In this document: positions 6,713 through 16,000 of the stretch, one piece after another
Numbering within the stretch: the first letter of the stretch is position 1
How the letters are laid out: each line of letters begins with the position of its first letter
DNA from: Nitrospira sp.
Lineage (GTDB): Bacteria; Nitrospirota; Nitrospiria; Nitrospirales; Nitrospiraceae
Assembly (NCBI GenBank): GCA_019636915.1
Contig: JAHBWQ010000010.1
Location: 1 to 44,857, forward strand
Direction of reading: 5' to 3'
DNA: 44,857 bases
Made by a program: the position numbers and the translations under genes
Notes under the pieces: generated by a model
What the model was told of the DNA's origin: nothing
The model's input: the letters and a program-made list of their open reading frames with translations, nothing else
Databases searched by the model: none

Positions 6713-8974
6713 ATGGCTCTCCAAGATGCTTCGGCCTCGCGGCCGCAAACAGAGACACTGTTTGCGGATGTACTCGTTCCGCGTCACATTGCAAAAACAT
6801 TCACCTATCTCATTCCCTCATCTATCACAGACCGTATTCAGATCGGCAGCCTCGTCAAGGTACCATTTGGTCGATCCGTCCTAGAGGGAGTTGTGATTTC
6901 CATCAGCTCCAATCTCGCACCCGAGGTACCGCCAGCATCCCTCAAACTAATTTTTTCTCTGGTCGAACATCAGCACAATTCGAAGATCTCTCCCGCCCGG
7001 CTTGAACTATCTCGCAAGATTGCACAATATTATGTGGCCCCCTGGGGCCAATGTCTTCGATTACTCTGTCCACCAACACCCGTCCGCCCCATACGCTATC
7101 TAGCCACGGAACTAGGCCGCACGGCGCTGGCAACCGGTACCTGCCCCGATTCCCTGCGACCGACACTACAACGAATTGCCCACCGCGCTTCTGGGATCTT
7201 GTCATCCACGCTTCAGCCAACCCTACGTGGTCATGCCGTGCGAGCGATCGACCCGCTGATCGAACGTTCGTGGGTCAAGCTTGCACCACCGAACACAGAG
7301 CGTAGTCAGGCTCGCGCGCGACACCCTCACCCCCTGACTGAGCCAGAGGGACAACAAACACTGCCTCATGCAGTAATCGACACCGCTCAACTCTCCGAAG
7401 TAGACCCTAGCTGGTGCACTCGTCTCCATCAGAATTTTCAGGCTCACCTTACGAAGAAAATCGTTCTCCACGCCCCATGGCAACACCGCATCGCTTGCCT
7501 TGTTGACGCCATTCGTCAGGTGCATTCACACAACAGATCGACGATCGTGGTATGCGGAGAAATAGCAAGAGCGCGATGGTTGACACACGTACTCGCACCA
7601 CTCACCGGACTTCAGATTGTCTTTGCCCAATCATCCAGCTCGCCTCAACGACAGGATCATCATCAAAGGCTGACTCCGTCTGTTCTCGTAGGAACCCGTT
7701 CGACTGTCTTTGCTCAGCTTGATGCAGTCGGACTCATCTGGGTTGAAGGAGAAGAGGACTCAGCCCTCAAAGAACCCCAAGAGCCTCGATATCATGCGAG
7801 AGACGTGGCTTGCCTACGGGCGAAGGAGGATTGCGCAGTGGTGATCCTTGCATCGGCACACCCCTCTCTGGAATCGCATTTTGATACCGAAGCTGAAGTG
7901 CATCACGTTGAGCAGGACGTGACCCTCCAGCCCAAGATTGAGCTGGTTGATCTCACGAAGGAATCGGGAGGAACCCTCCTGAGCCAGGCCCTCCGTTCCA
8001 CGATGCGCGAAGCACTCGCATGCAAAAAAAGGATCCTGCTGTTCCTCAATCGGAGAGGATATGCCAGAACACTGATCTGTCGAGACTGTGGCTGGGTACC
8101 TCGCTGCCCTTCCTGTGCAGTCGCACTCCCCTACTATCGAAAAGCCGACGGCCTTACCTGCCGGTACTGCGGAGTCGCGGAAAAGGTGCCTGATGTCTGT
8201 TCTCTCTGTCACGCACCCGCAATGAGTCCTCTTGGAGAAGGGACCGAACAAGTCGAGGCTGAGACGCATCGTTTGTTTCCCCATGCCTCGATTGTACGCC
8301 TCGACAGTGATACGCTCCGTCGTCCAGCTACTGCTCGCGTACTGTGGGAACGTGCCCAATCGGGATCCTGCGATATTTTGATAGGGACGCAAGCACTCTT
8401 CACTCGGGAGCCACTCCCACAACACCACGTGGTCGGGATCCTTCAGGCGGATTCTGAATTGCACATCTCAGATTTCCGAGCTGCGGAGCGGACATACCAC
8501 CACCTGGTCGATGCGGCAAGCTTGGCATACCCGGCATCCGACGGAGGGCGAGTCATCTTGCAGACCCGTCTCTCTTCCCACCACGCCGTACAGGCTCTCT
8601 TATCTCGAAACCCCCGTCAGTTCTATGACGAGGAATTCGCCGCCCGTCGGCTTCTCAATTATCCACCACTGTGCCACATAGCCGATCTCACGGTCACTGG
8701 ACACAACACCACCCTCGTCGAAGAGGCCGCCACCCGTTGGGGCGCTGCCCTTCAAGAACAGACCGCTGTGGAGGAGCATATTGTTGTGCTAGGACCGGTA
8801 CCGACGCTAGGAAGACGATCTCGAGGACAACATCACCGTCGGCTCCTCGTGAAGGGGACCGATCCTGGTATGCTAGCACGCCGGCTCCGAGAGTCAGTCG
8901 AGAGGATGGAGGGACAATACCGACAGAGCCAGATCAAATTCGTCGTCGATATGGATCCGGTAGAGAGCGGATAA
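6713..8974 (+). CDS. priA: primosomal protein N' (PriA) with degenerate helicase motifs
   Basis: 753 residues. PriA recognises abandoned replication forks and reloads DnaB; it is normally also a 3'-5' helicase. The N-terminal 3'-DNA-binding domain (about 14-110) and the zinc region are intact, with Cys456/459/465/468, 483/486 and 496/499 in the normal CxxC arrangement, as is the C-terminal domain. The helicase core is not: the position of the GxTGSGKT P-loop reads HAPWQHRI (253-260), the DEEH box reads EGEED (345-349), and the QVAGRAGR motif is replaced by DAASLAYPAS (600-609). GTRS (327-330) and GTQ (558-560) remain. ATP hydrolysis is therefore unlikely. Actinobacterial and Deinococcus PriA proteins are known to lack these motifs too. 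ATG 6713 has no clear ribosome site. It ends 2 bp before a convergent gene. Confidence 0.9.
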   Translation: MALQDASASRPQTETLFADVLVPRHIAKTFTYLIPSSITDRIQIGSLVKVPFGRSVLEGVVISISSNLAPEVPPASLKLIFSLVEHQHNSKISPARLELSRKIAQYYVAPWGQCLRLLCPPTPVRPIRYLATELGRTALATGTCPDSLRPTLQRIAHRASGILSSTLQPTLRGHAVRAIDPLIERSWVKLAPPNTERSQARARHPHPLTEPEGQQTLPHAVIDTAQLSEVDPSWCTRLHQNFQAHLTKKIVLHAPWQHRIACLVDAIRQVHSHNRSTIVVCGEIARARWLTHVLAPLTGLQIVFAQSSSSPQRQDHHQRLTPSVLVGTRSTVFAQLDAVGLIWVEGEEDSALKEPQEPRYHARDVACLRAKEDCAVVILASAHPSLESHFDTEAEVHHVEQDVTLQPKIELVDLTKESGGTLLSQALRSTMREALACKKRILLFLNRRGYARTLICRDCGWVPRCPSCAVALPYYRKADGLTCRYCGVAEKVPDVCSLCHAPAMSPLGEGTEQVEAETHRLFPHASIVRLDSDTLRRPATARVLWERAQSGSCDILIGTQALFTREPLPQHHVVGILQADSELHISDFRAAERTYHHLVDAASLAYPASDGGRVILQTRLSSHHAVQALLSRNPRQFYDEEFAARRLLNYPPLCHIADLTVTGHNTTLVEEAATRWGAALQEQTAVEEHIVVLGPVPTLGRRSRGQHHRRLLVKGTDPGMLARRLRESVERMEGQYRQSQIKFVVDMDPVESG

Positions 8975-8976
8975 CA

Positions 8977-9396
8977 TCACACGGCTTTCTTTTTCCTAGA
9001 GCGCGAGAGCGACGTCCCGGTAGGCTCTTCCTCGCATACTGGCTGATCTGTTCGCCATGCTCGTTTGAATAGACCATAGGAAAAGGAAATCCAAAATACG
9101 GAAGAGAACAGACCCAGCACGACCGCTGAGAGGATAGTTCCCATCTCAGCTTCAGGGAGCGACTCTGACGGCCCCTTGAGTTGAATCATCAATACCACCG
9201 GCCACGCAAAACTTTCCAATCCGAGCAACAGAGTCGCCCACGCCCAGATCTCTGTAATCGACTTCGCCTTCAGCCAGACAAAGGCCCCTACGACAAGCCC
9301 CCATCCCAGTACAACGACTGGAGCAATAGTTCCCCAGATCAGCCAGAATCCGACGACCGTGACAAGGATCCCTAGAAGGCAATTCAACAGTTGCAT
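8977..9396 (-). CDS. small integral membrane protein of unknown function
   Basis: 139 residues. Hydrophobic segments at about 4-24, 26-44, 51-70 and 86-108 suggest four membrane helices, followed by a basic C-terminal tail (SRSRKKKA). I recognise no family. It converges on priA with a 2-bp gap and lies 93 bp downstream of the CheY-like gene on the same strand, so it could be the distal cistron of that unit. The ATG at 9396 has only a weak ribosome site. Confidence 0.7.
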   Translation of the reverse strand: MQLLNCLLGILVTVVGFWLIWGTIAPVVVLGWGLVVGAFVWLKAKSITEIWAWATLLLGLESFAWPVVLMIQLKGPSESLPEAEMGTILSAVVLGLFSSVFWISFSYGLFKRAWRTDQPVCEEEPTGTSLSRSRKKKAV

Positions 9397-9489
9397 CGAG
9401 ATGGTCCACGTATGCCTGAAAGGGGCGGAGTCTGACGGGATTGCACGGCGTTGTCAATCGCGGGAGGAACAGGCGCACAGAAGGGTTGG

Positions 9490-9861
9490 CTAGGTCGTCG
9501 CTTCAGCCGCGACAGCATCAAGGAGAACCTGAAGTTCAAATGGCTTTTGAAGTGTCCGTTTGGCTCCAAACATCTTTGCCACATCTAAGAAATTGAGAAT
9601 GCCGATCGTATCGCTTGCTCCCGTCATTGCAATGATGCGAGATTCTGGAAATTCACGCCGCAGTGCCATAATGGCCTCCAATCCGTCCTGATCAGGCATC
9701 ACGATATCCATGAGAACGAGGTCAGCGGATTTCGCGCGATAGCGCTCAAGGCCCTCTTTCCCATTGCAAGCCTCTTCGACATGATAGCCAGCTCCCTCCA
9801 AGGCGTCCCGGATCAGCTGACGGATTTCGGCTTGATCGTCAACGATAAGGACCGACAACAT
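9490..9861 (-). CDS. single-domain CheY-like response regulator
   Basis: 123 residues forming one receiver domain and nothing else. The acidic pair in LIVDDQ, the phospho-acceptor Asp in LVLMDIVMPDQDG, the Thr of AMTGAS and the Lys of LQKPFE are all present. ATG 9861 begins at the usual receiver edge (MLSVLIVDD); the frame is open back to 9945 but with no conserved sequence. It overlaps the end of the PAS sensor gene by 23 bp, so the two are translationally coupled. In common hybrid kinases the order is PAS, HisKA, HATPase, receiver; here the HATPase is missing and the receiver is a separate protein. It lacks an output domain, so it is a phosphorelay or protein-interaction partner. Confidence 0.88.
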   Translation of the reverse strand: MLSVLIVDDQAEIRQLIRDALEGAGYHVEEACNGKEGLERYRAKSADLVLMDIVMPDQDGLEAIMALRREFPESRIIAMTGASDTIGILNFLDVAKMFGAKRTLQKPFELQVLLDAVAAEATT

Positions 9862-12133
9862 CTGGCACCCCAGGCTGTGATGGCGTTGGATCCGATCCGG
9901 GTCGTGAGATGGATTCCGGATAGGCGGCGACGGTATCCGCCGCACGTCGAATGGTTTGGGCTAGCTCACGAACGTTTCTACCGGCTGCAATCACTCGCTG
10001 AATATGGCAATGGGCTTTGTTGTCGACGGGAATCAGCGAAAAGGCCAACTCGCTGAACCCAAGGACCGCTGTCAAACTGTTGTTGAACTCATGGAAAACA
10101 CTGCGAGGGATGGCCTGAGGTGACTTCATCGTGGAGAGAGGTGGCATAACCGTCGTAAGGGACTTCCGATCCGTAATATCGACAAGCATCCCTACGGTCC
10201 GGCAAGGCCGCGGTGACGGATCTCCTCGATCAGACCAGGTCGTATAATAGAGATTGATCAGGCGAACAGCTCCATCAGGCCGAACAATACGGTACGTCAC
10301 CTCAACGGTTCGATCCTCATCGGAAGGGGTGACGGGTCGAGCCATCACACCCATCCTATCTCGATCCGAGGGATGGACCAGCTGCAGATACCGCTCCAGT
10401 GAAGCCGGCTCCTCCATCCCGATGCCATGGATAGTCCGTAGGACTGGAGACCACCAGACCGTATCCGTGCTGTGATCATATTCCACAATCCCGACCTGCC
10501 CGACTTGCACGGCGAGATCCAAGCGCATGCGATCATCCCGGAGTGTTCGTTCGGCTTGACGGCGATCCGCGATGTCCACGATGCTCACCAGGAGCGACGG
10601 CCCCGAGGACAGAGCAATCTGGTATAGGCCGATCTCGGCAGGGAATCCCGAACCATCCTTCCGCAAGCAGTACAGTTCCACACCAGTTATTGAAAGACCA
10701 TCGCCCGAAGCCGACAACACCTCGCGTGAGTCACGAGCATACCGGGCACGATCAAGGCTCTGGAACAGAGAGTCGACGGGACGGCCGACCAGTTCTCCAT
10801 ACGCATACCCAAACATCTGTTCAATTTTCCGGTTCGCAAGAGAGATCGTTCCTTCTCGGCTTACCAGGGCCATCCCACTGGAAGACGCCTCCAACACGAC
10901 CTTGAGTTGAAGCACTCGTTCCTCCGCCAGCGTCGCCATAAGTTTGTAATCAGTAATGTCTTCAATGGTTCCGGACATCCGGATCGGCTGACCCGACAGT
11001 CCATGCATGAGAACACCCCGGCACCGGACAAACCTCACGACACCGGATGGTTGAATGATTCGGCAGTCAATATCGTACGGGCGGTCGGAGGTGAACGTCT
11101 CCTCAAACAATGCGAGGACACGATCACGATCCCCTGGATGAAGGGCCTTTTTAAAGGTATCATACGTCGGCGGCACTGCCCCAGGCCCATATCCAAGGAT
11201 CCGGTACTGTTCGGCCGACCACAGTTCTGCACCCTGAGCCTCGTCCCATGCCCAACTATTCATCTCCGTCATAGACTCCGAGCGGCGAAGATAGGGGAGC
11301 CCTGGAGAGGCATCAGTTCCTGTTCGATTCGCAGACAATCGATCTGAAAAACAGACAAGAACCGATTCCCGTCTCTCCCACACGATTGGCGTGATCGACA
11401 CCTCAACCGCGATCACATCTCCATCGATACGCAGCACTCTGGTTTCCCATTGACGCTCTGAATCAGGTGACGATGTTCGGGCGAATTGCTCCCGAGCACT
11501 CTCCCGAAAATCCCGATGAATCAAGCCCAAGAACGCTTGGCCGACGACTTGAGCTTCGGAACTTGCTCCGAGGATCCTCAATCCGGCCATGTTCACATAC
11601 ACCACGTCCCCATCCGTCATCACCAACATGCCCTCTGAGACAGACTCACACAGCAGGGTGGGCGACGGGCTCCCCCGCCGATCAGCTTCCAACTCTCGAA
11701 TCTGCGAGACATCGCGCATGATCCAAATGACTTCGGTCAGTCGCCCAGCCCTGTCCTTGACTGGCGAGAGCATCACCTCATTCCAAAACAATGTGCCATC
11801 CCGGCGATAATGGCGAAGACACACCCGACAGCTCCATCCGTCTTGAAGGGCCAGTCCGAGCGTTTCCATCGACGCACGATCAGTCTCAGGACCACTCAGA
11901 ATCATGCTGGTTTGACCAAGAATTTCATGCTCTGCATAGCCGGTTAATGCGAGGAAGGCTCCATTCACCTGGCAGATAGGGTGGTGCGGGAGAGTGGCAT
12001 CGGTCACAAGGACACCACACTTGGTCGCCTCAACAACCTTGGTCTTTAGGCGGTTCTCACGCTGAAGTCCAAGAACACGCCAAAGAGAGAGGCTCAGGAG
12101 AACCAGCATTCCTAGGAAAAGACCGGCTGCCAT
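9839..12133 (-). CDS. membrane-anchored multi-PAS sensor with HisKA-like helix but no ATPase domain
   Basis: 764 residues. A transmembrane helix (about 1-20) is followed by about five PAS/PAC modules (~32-145, 155-265, 280-395, 408-525, 530-655), each ending in a DITD/DIAD-type PAC motif. The C terminus carries a phospho-acceptor helix, VFHEFNNSLTAVLGFSEL, with His at about 681, matching the HDFNN-type HisKA class. It then stops after ~85 residues with no N, G1, F or G2 box, so it cannot bind ATP by itself. ATG 12133 has GGGAGG 10 nt upstream; the TTG at 12142 abuts that site and is not used. The stop lies inside the receiver gene. Either the HATPase was deleted, or the protein is a phosphotransfer or signal-input partner for another kinase, for example the ones next door. 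Confidence 0.85.
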   Translation of the reverse strand: MAAGLFLGMLVLLSLSLWRVLGLQRENRLKTKVVEATKCGVLVTDATLPHHPICQVNGAFLALTGYAEHEILGQTSMILSGPETDRASMETLGLALQDGWSCRVCLRHYRRDGTLFWNEVMLSPVKDRAGRLTEVIWIMRDVSQIRELEADRRGSPSPTLLCESVSEGMLVMTDGDVVYVNMAGLRILGASSEAQVVGQAFLGLIHRDFRESAREQFARTSSPDSERQWETRVLRIDGDVIAVEVSITPIVWERRESVLVCFSDRLSANRTGTDASPGLPYLRRSESMTEMNSWAWDEAQGAELWSAEQYRILGYGPGAVPPTYDTFKKALHPGDRDRVLALFEETFTSDRPYDIDCRIIQPSGVVRFVRCRGVLMHGLSGQPIRMSGTIEDITDYKLMATLAEERVLQLKVVLEASSSGMALVSREGTISLANRKIEQMFGYAYGELVGRPVDSLFQSLDRARYARDSREVLSASGDGLSITGVELYCLRKDGSGFPAEIGLYQIALSSGPSLLVSIVDIADRRQAERTLRDDRMRLDLAVQVGQVGIVEYDHSTDTVWWSPVLRTIHGIGMEEPASLERYLQLVHPSDRDRMGVMARPVTPSDEDRTVEVTYRIVRPDGAVRLINLYYTTWSDRGDPSPRPCRTVGMLVDITDRKSLTTVMPPLSTMKSPQAIPRSVFHEFNNSLTAVLGFSELAFSLIPVDNKAHCHIQRVIAAGRNVRELAQTIRRAADTVAAYPESISRPGSDPTPSQPGVPDVVGPYR

Positions 12134-12406
12134 GAGGGACAACCTCCCGGTATGCTCGAACGATACACAACGACGTCGAGTGCCCCGTTATCATCGCCCA
12201 CCGATTCCGAACGAACGGATGATCACAAGGAGCAACGGTGCTGAGACTCCCCCCAAAGAGGGATTGGAGTCTCGTCGCCAACTTTTAGTTATGAACACGA
12301 ATAGATCAAAGCAAACTTACAGGAATCGACGGTGGAACACCACAGGACGATGGGGTTGCTGGAGACAAATTTTGTCTCTACCTGGCTAGAGCCAAATGTG
12401 ATGAGC
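12134..12406. other. 273-bp intergenic region with two inverted repeats
   Basis: It separates the LuxR regulator stop from the PAS sensor start (both minus strand). GAGACTCC (12243-12250) pairs with GGAGTCTC (12266-12273), and GAGACAAA-T-TTTGTCTC forms a near-perfect dyad at 12362-12378. The second lies 29 bp past the regulator stop and might be part of a terminator, but neither has a T-run. It could equally be a binding site for the regulator. No gene is seen. Confidence 0.5.
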
Positions 12407-13069
12407 CTATCCTTGCCGCTTCACAAAAAAAGCCGCGGCCTGCGCGCGCCGCGTGATGCGAAGTTTCTGAAAAACATTCGCTAAGTAGTTCTTGACCGTT
12501 TTGTCACTGAGCCCGAGGGCAACGGCGATTTCCTTGTTGGTCTTGCCTTCAGCAACCAACGCCACCACTCGTTCCTCTTGGGATGACAGTTGATCCGTAC
12601 CCGGCGTCGCCGGCAAATCGTGCAATCCTCTCAGCCATCGCAACGCCCGCTCGGTGACTGTCGAGTCTAAAATCGATTGCCCTCTGGCAACTGAGCGGAT
12701 GGCCTCTAGCAAGGCGCCTGAATCGATTTCTTTGAGCACATAGCCCTGTGCACCAGCCAGAACGGCTGCCAGCACAGAATCATCGTCGGCGTAGGAGGTC
12801 AGGAAAATCACTCGGGTGCTCGGAAGCATTCCAAGAATCTCTCGACAGGCATCGACACCAGATCCATCGGGAAGCCGGACATCCATCAAAATGATGTCGG
12901 GTTTCAACTTCTGGGACTGCTGAATCGCATCTCCCATGGTGCCGGCTTCCCCAATAATGCTAACGCCTTGGTTCTGGCCCAGCACTGTCCGGAGTCCCAC
13001 ACGAATCACTTCATGATCGTCGACGAGCAACACACGAATGGGTTGGGTTGAAGTTTTAGTTGTGAGCAT
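12407..13069 (-). CDS. NarL/LuxR-family response regulator (DevR/DosR type)
   Basis: 220 residues. The N-terminal receiver has the acidic pair in LLVDDHEV, phospho-acceptor Asp in ILMDVRLPDGSG, Thr in FLTSYADDD and Lys in YVLKEID. The C-terminal LuxR helix-turn-helix runs from LSSQEERVVALVAEG through KTNKEIAVALGLSDKTVKNY. ATG 13069 has a strong AAAGGAG site 8 nt upstream and overlaps the end of the giant kinase gene by 14 bp, which is direct evidence of translational coupling. HisKA_3 kinases such as its neighbour typically phosphorylate this regulator class, so it is very probably the cognate output and a transcription factor. Targets are unknown; the shared element upstream of both kinases is a candidate site. 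Confidence 0.93.
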   Translation of the reverse strand: MLTTKTSTQPIRVLLVDDHEVIRVGLRTVLGQNQGVSIIGEAGTMGDAIQQSQKLKPDIILMDVRLPDGSGVDACREILGMLPSTRVIFLTSYADDDSVLAAVLAGAQGYVLKEIDSGALLEAIRSVARGQSILDSTVTERALRWLRGLHDLPATPGTDQLSSQEERVVALVAEGKTNKEIAVALGLSDKTVKNYLANVFQKLRITRRAQAAAFFVKRQG

Positions 13070-16000
13070 AGGTCGTCTCCTTTGGCAAATCGAGGGAGAT
13101 CTTCGTCCCATTGCTGGGTGTCGATTGAAGAAAGAACACTCCGCGGACTTTCTGAGCTCGTGCAGCCATATTGCTCAATCCATGACCAACACCCTGAGTC
13201 GAACTGGTATTGAAACCGATGCCGTCATCCGTGATGGCCAGTCGAACTGAATGCCGGAGCAGTCGAAGCGACACCGTAATTCGCTCGGCTTCACTGTGGC
13301 GCAGGGCATTACTCAGCCCTTCACGAACGATATTAATAATATGCAGGGCCTGTTCCGTTGAGAGTTGATGCACTGCCGCCTTATCGATTCTGACGGTGCA
13401 CTTTGCAGCAGACGAACTGGACATGGTTCTCACCATGTTCCGAAGAACGGTCGGAAAATCACCACCCTCTATCGAATGAGATTCGAGACCCGCGATAAAG
13501 TTCCTCACTTCTGTCATCACCTGGTTGAGCTGGCCAATCGTCTGATCGAGTATCGTCAGGAACTTGACCGAAACCTGCCCGGGCTGTTGCTTGAGCATTG
13601 GCTTACAGGCCTCTAAGCCAAGCCCGACGGCATACAGTGATTGGAGAATCCCGTCGTGGAGGTCTTGGCTGATTCGTTCTCGTTCTTGAAGCGCTGTGTT
13701 CAGATCTCGCTCGCCTTGGAGCAGCATCTCTTCCATGCGCTTACGTTCCGTAATATCGGTCGCCGCTCCAAGTACCATGCGCACATTCCCTTCATCATCG
13801 AAGATTGGTCGTTTGACCGTTTGTAGCCAGCGGGTTTTCCCTTCCGCATCAGTGACTCTTTCTTCTGGGATGAATCGATCCTCTGCGCATTGGATGACTT
13901 CACGATCGAGCTGACGGAAGAAGTTGACTTCTTCCCCATTTCGATTGAAATCCGCGTCAGATTTTCCAATGAGGTCTTCCACAGTGGTCCCATAGCAATC
14001 AGCCACCGCTTTATTCGCCATAGCGAATCGTCCAGCTTGATCCTTGGCAAAAATGAGGTTCGGAGCCGTGTCGATCACCTGACGTAAGAACTTATGGGAT
14101 CGGCGTAGTTCAGCCTCCGCCTGCTTGCGGTCCCCGATGTCCCGCAAGATCATGCAGGCGTACTCCTTCCCTTCATGGGGCAAATAATTGACGCTCACGT
14201 CCGTCTCCAAGACGGCTCCGGTTCGTGACCAAAACCTTGCTTCGAACGTCAACGATCCCCGTTCCTTTAAGCGGTTCCAATGATCCATCCACCGTTCCAC
14301 AGGGAAATTGGGGTCAATGTCATGGACCGTCATACCCAGCAGTTTCTCTCGCGAGTACTCCAGCATTCGGCATGCCGTATCATTCACACTGAAGATTCGT
14401 GCGCTCGGGTCTAACCATATGATCGCCTCAACTGCCTGATCCACAGAGAACTGGGTCAACCGCAACGCCTTTTCCAAGCGTCGACTCTCTGTAATATCAT
14501 CACCAACCGTCACACTACATTGCTTGCCATTCAACTCGATCAGTTCCGACGACAAGAGACATTGACGGATATCTCCGCTCTTGCTCCGGAGTAGCACTTC
14601 CATATTTCGGATGGATCCCTGGCGCTTCAACAACTCGAGATAATGAGCCCGTTCCTCGACGGAAGGCCAGACCCCGATCTGCAAGGTCGTGTGTCCCACA
14701 ATTTCGTCTTTCCGATATCCGAAGGGCTGCCATGCCGCTTCATTGGCATCCACGATCAGACCAGAATCCAGCTCGCTGATCACCACCGGATGGGGGCTGG
14801 CTTGGAACGCCTTCGCAAAACGCTCTTCGCTCATGCGCAGCGCTTCTTCGGCTTGCTTGCGGTCCGTGATGTCGTTCGCAACTGTCACCACACAGAGTAC
14901 TCCGTTGAGATCGGCGAGATCCGCGGAGGCCAGAAAATAGCGCAACGCACCCGATTTGGTCTTTAACGCAAACTCCATGTTGCGCATCGGTTGCCCAGTT
15001 TTCAATCGCTCGATGACCTGCGCTCTATCCTCGAGACTCGGCCAAATACCGAGAAGAAATGTGGTGTTTCCGATCACTTCCTCTCGACGAAAACCAAATG
15101 CTTCAAGACAAGCATCGTTCACCTCGACGCAACGACCCGTTACGACCTCCGTAATTCCTATTGGATGAGGGCTCGTGCGGAAGGCTTTGGAGAATCGCTC
15201 CTCACTTTCACGCAGGGCTAATTCCGCCTGTTTGCGCTCCGTGATATCGACGGTGGCTCCGATCATGTGCGTCAATCGTCCCTGAGAATCGCGAACGCCG
15301 TGACCACGCACATCCGTCCAGATAACAGAACCGTCCTTTCTGACCATGCGAAGCTCATAGTGGCACTGTTCGGTTGCGCCGCATTGCATCTGCTCCCAGT
15401 TCTTCATCGCAACTGACTGGTCGTCCGGATGAACAAGCCTCAGCCAGGTAAAGGGATCGGTCGAGAGTTCTTCCGGCCCATAGCCGAACAGCATCTTGAG
15501 ATTGGTGTCGCCATAGTAATGCCCCTTGAGGATATCCAATTCCCAGACCCCAACCTTGCCGATGGCTGTAGCACGCGCATAACGTTCTTCGCTGGCTCGC
15601 AGCGCCTCCTCTGCCCGCTTGTTTTCCGTGATGTCATCGCACACGATCAGCGCCAATGACTCTCCAACCTGGCGTTGCAATACACGCGCAAACTCACGTA
15701 CCCACAGCACTGTGCCATCGCCTCGTACCTTGCGGAATTTCCATTGTGCGATTCCTTCAGGATGATGGAAGAACGCTTTCAGCTCAGCACCGATACGCAC
15801 TCGATCTGCTTCGAAGATGATCGTCTCCACCGACTTTCCGACAAGATCCTCGACACGATAGCCCAAGTACCGTGCGCCGTACTGATTGACTGATCTGATG
15901 ATTCCCATTCCATCCACGGTGAAATACATAGAGGGAGTTTCGTCATAGAGACTCCGGTATCGCTCTTCACTGGCCTGCAATTCTGCGGTGCGTTCGATAA

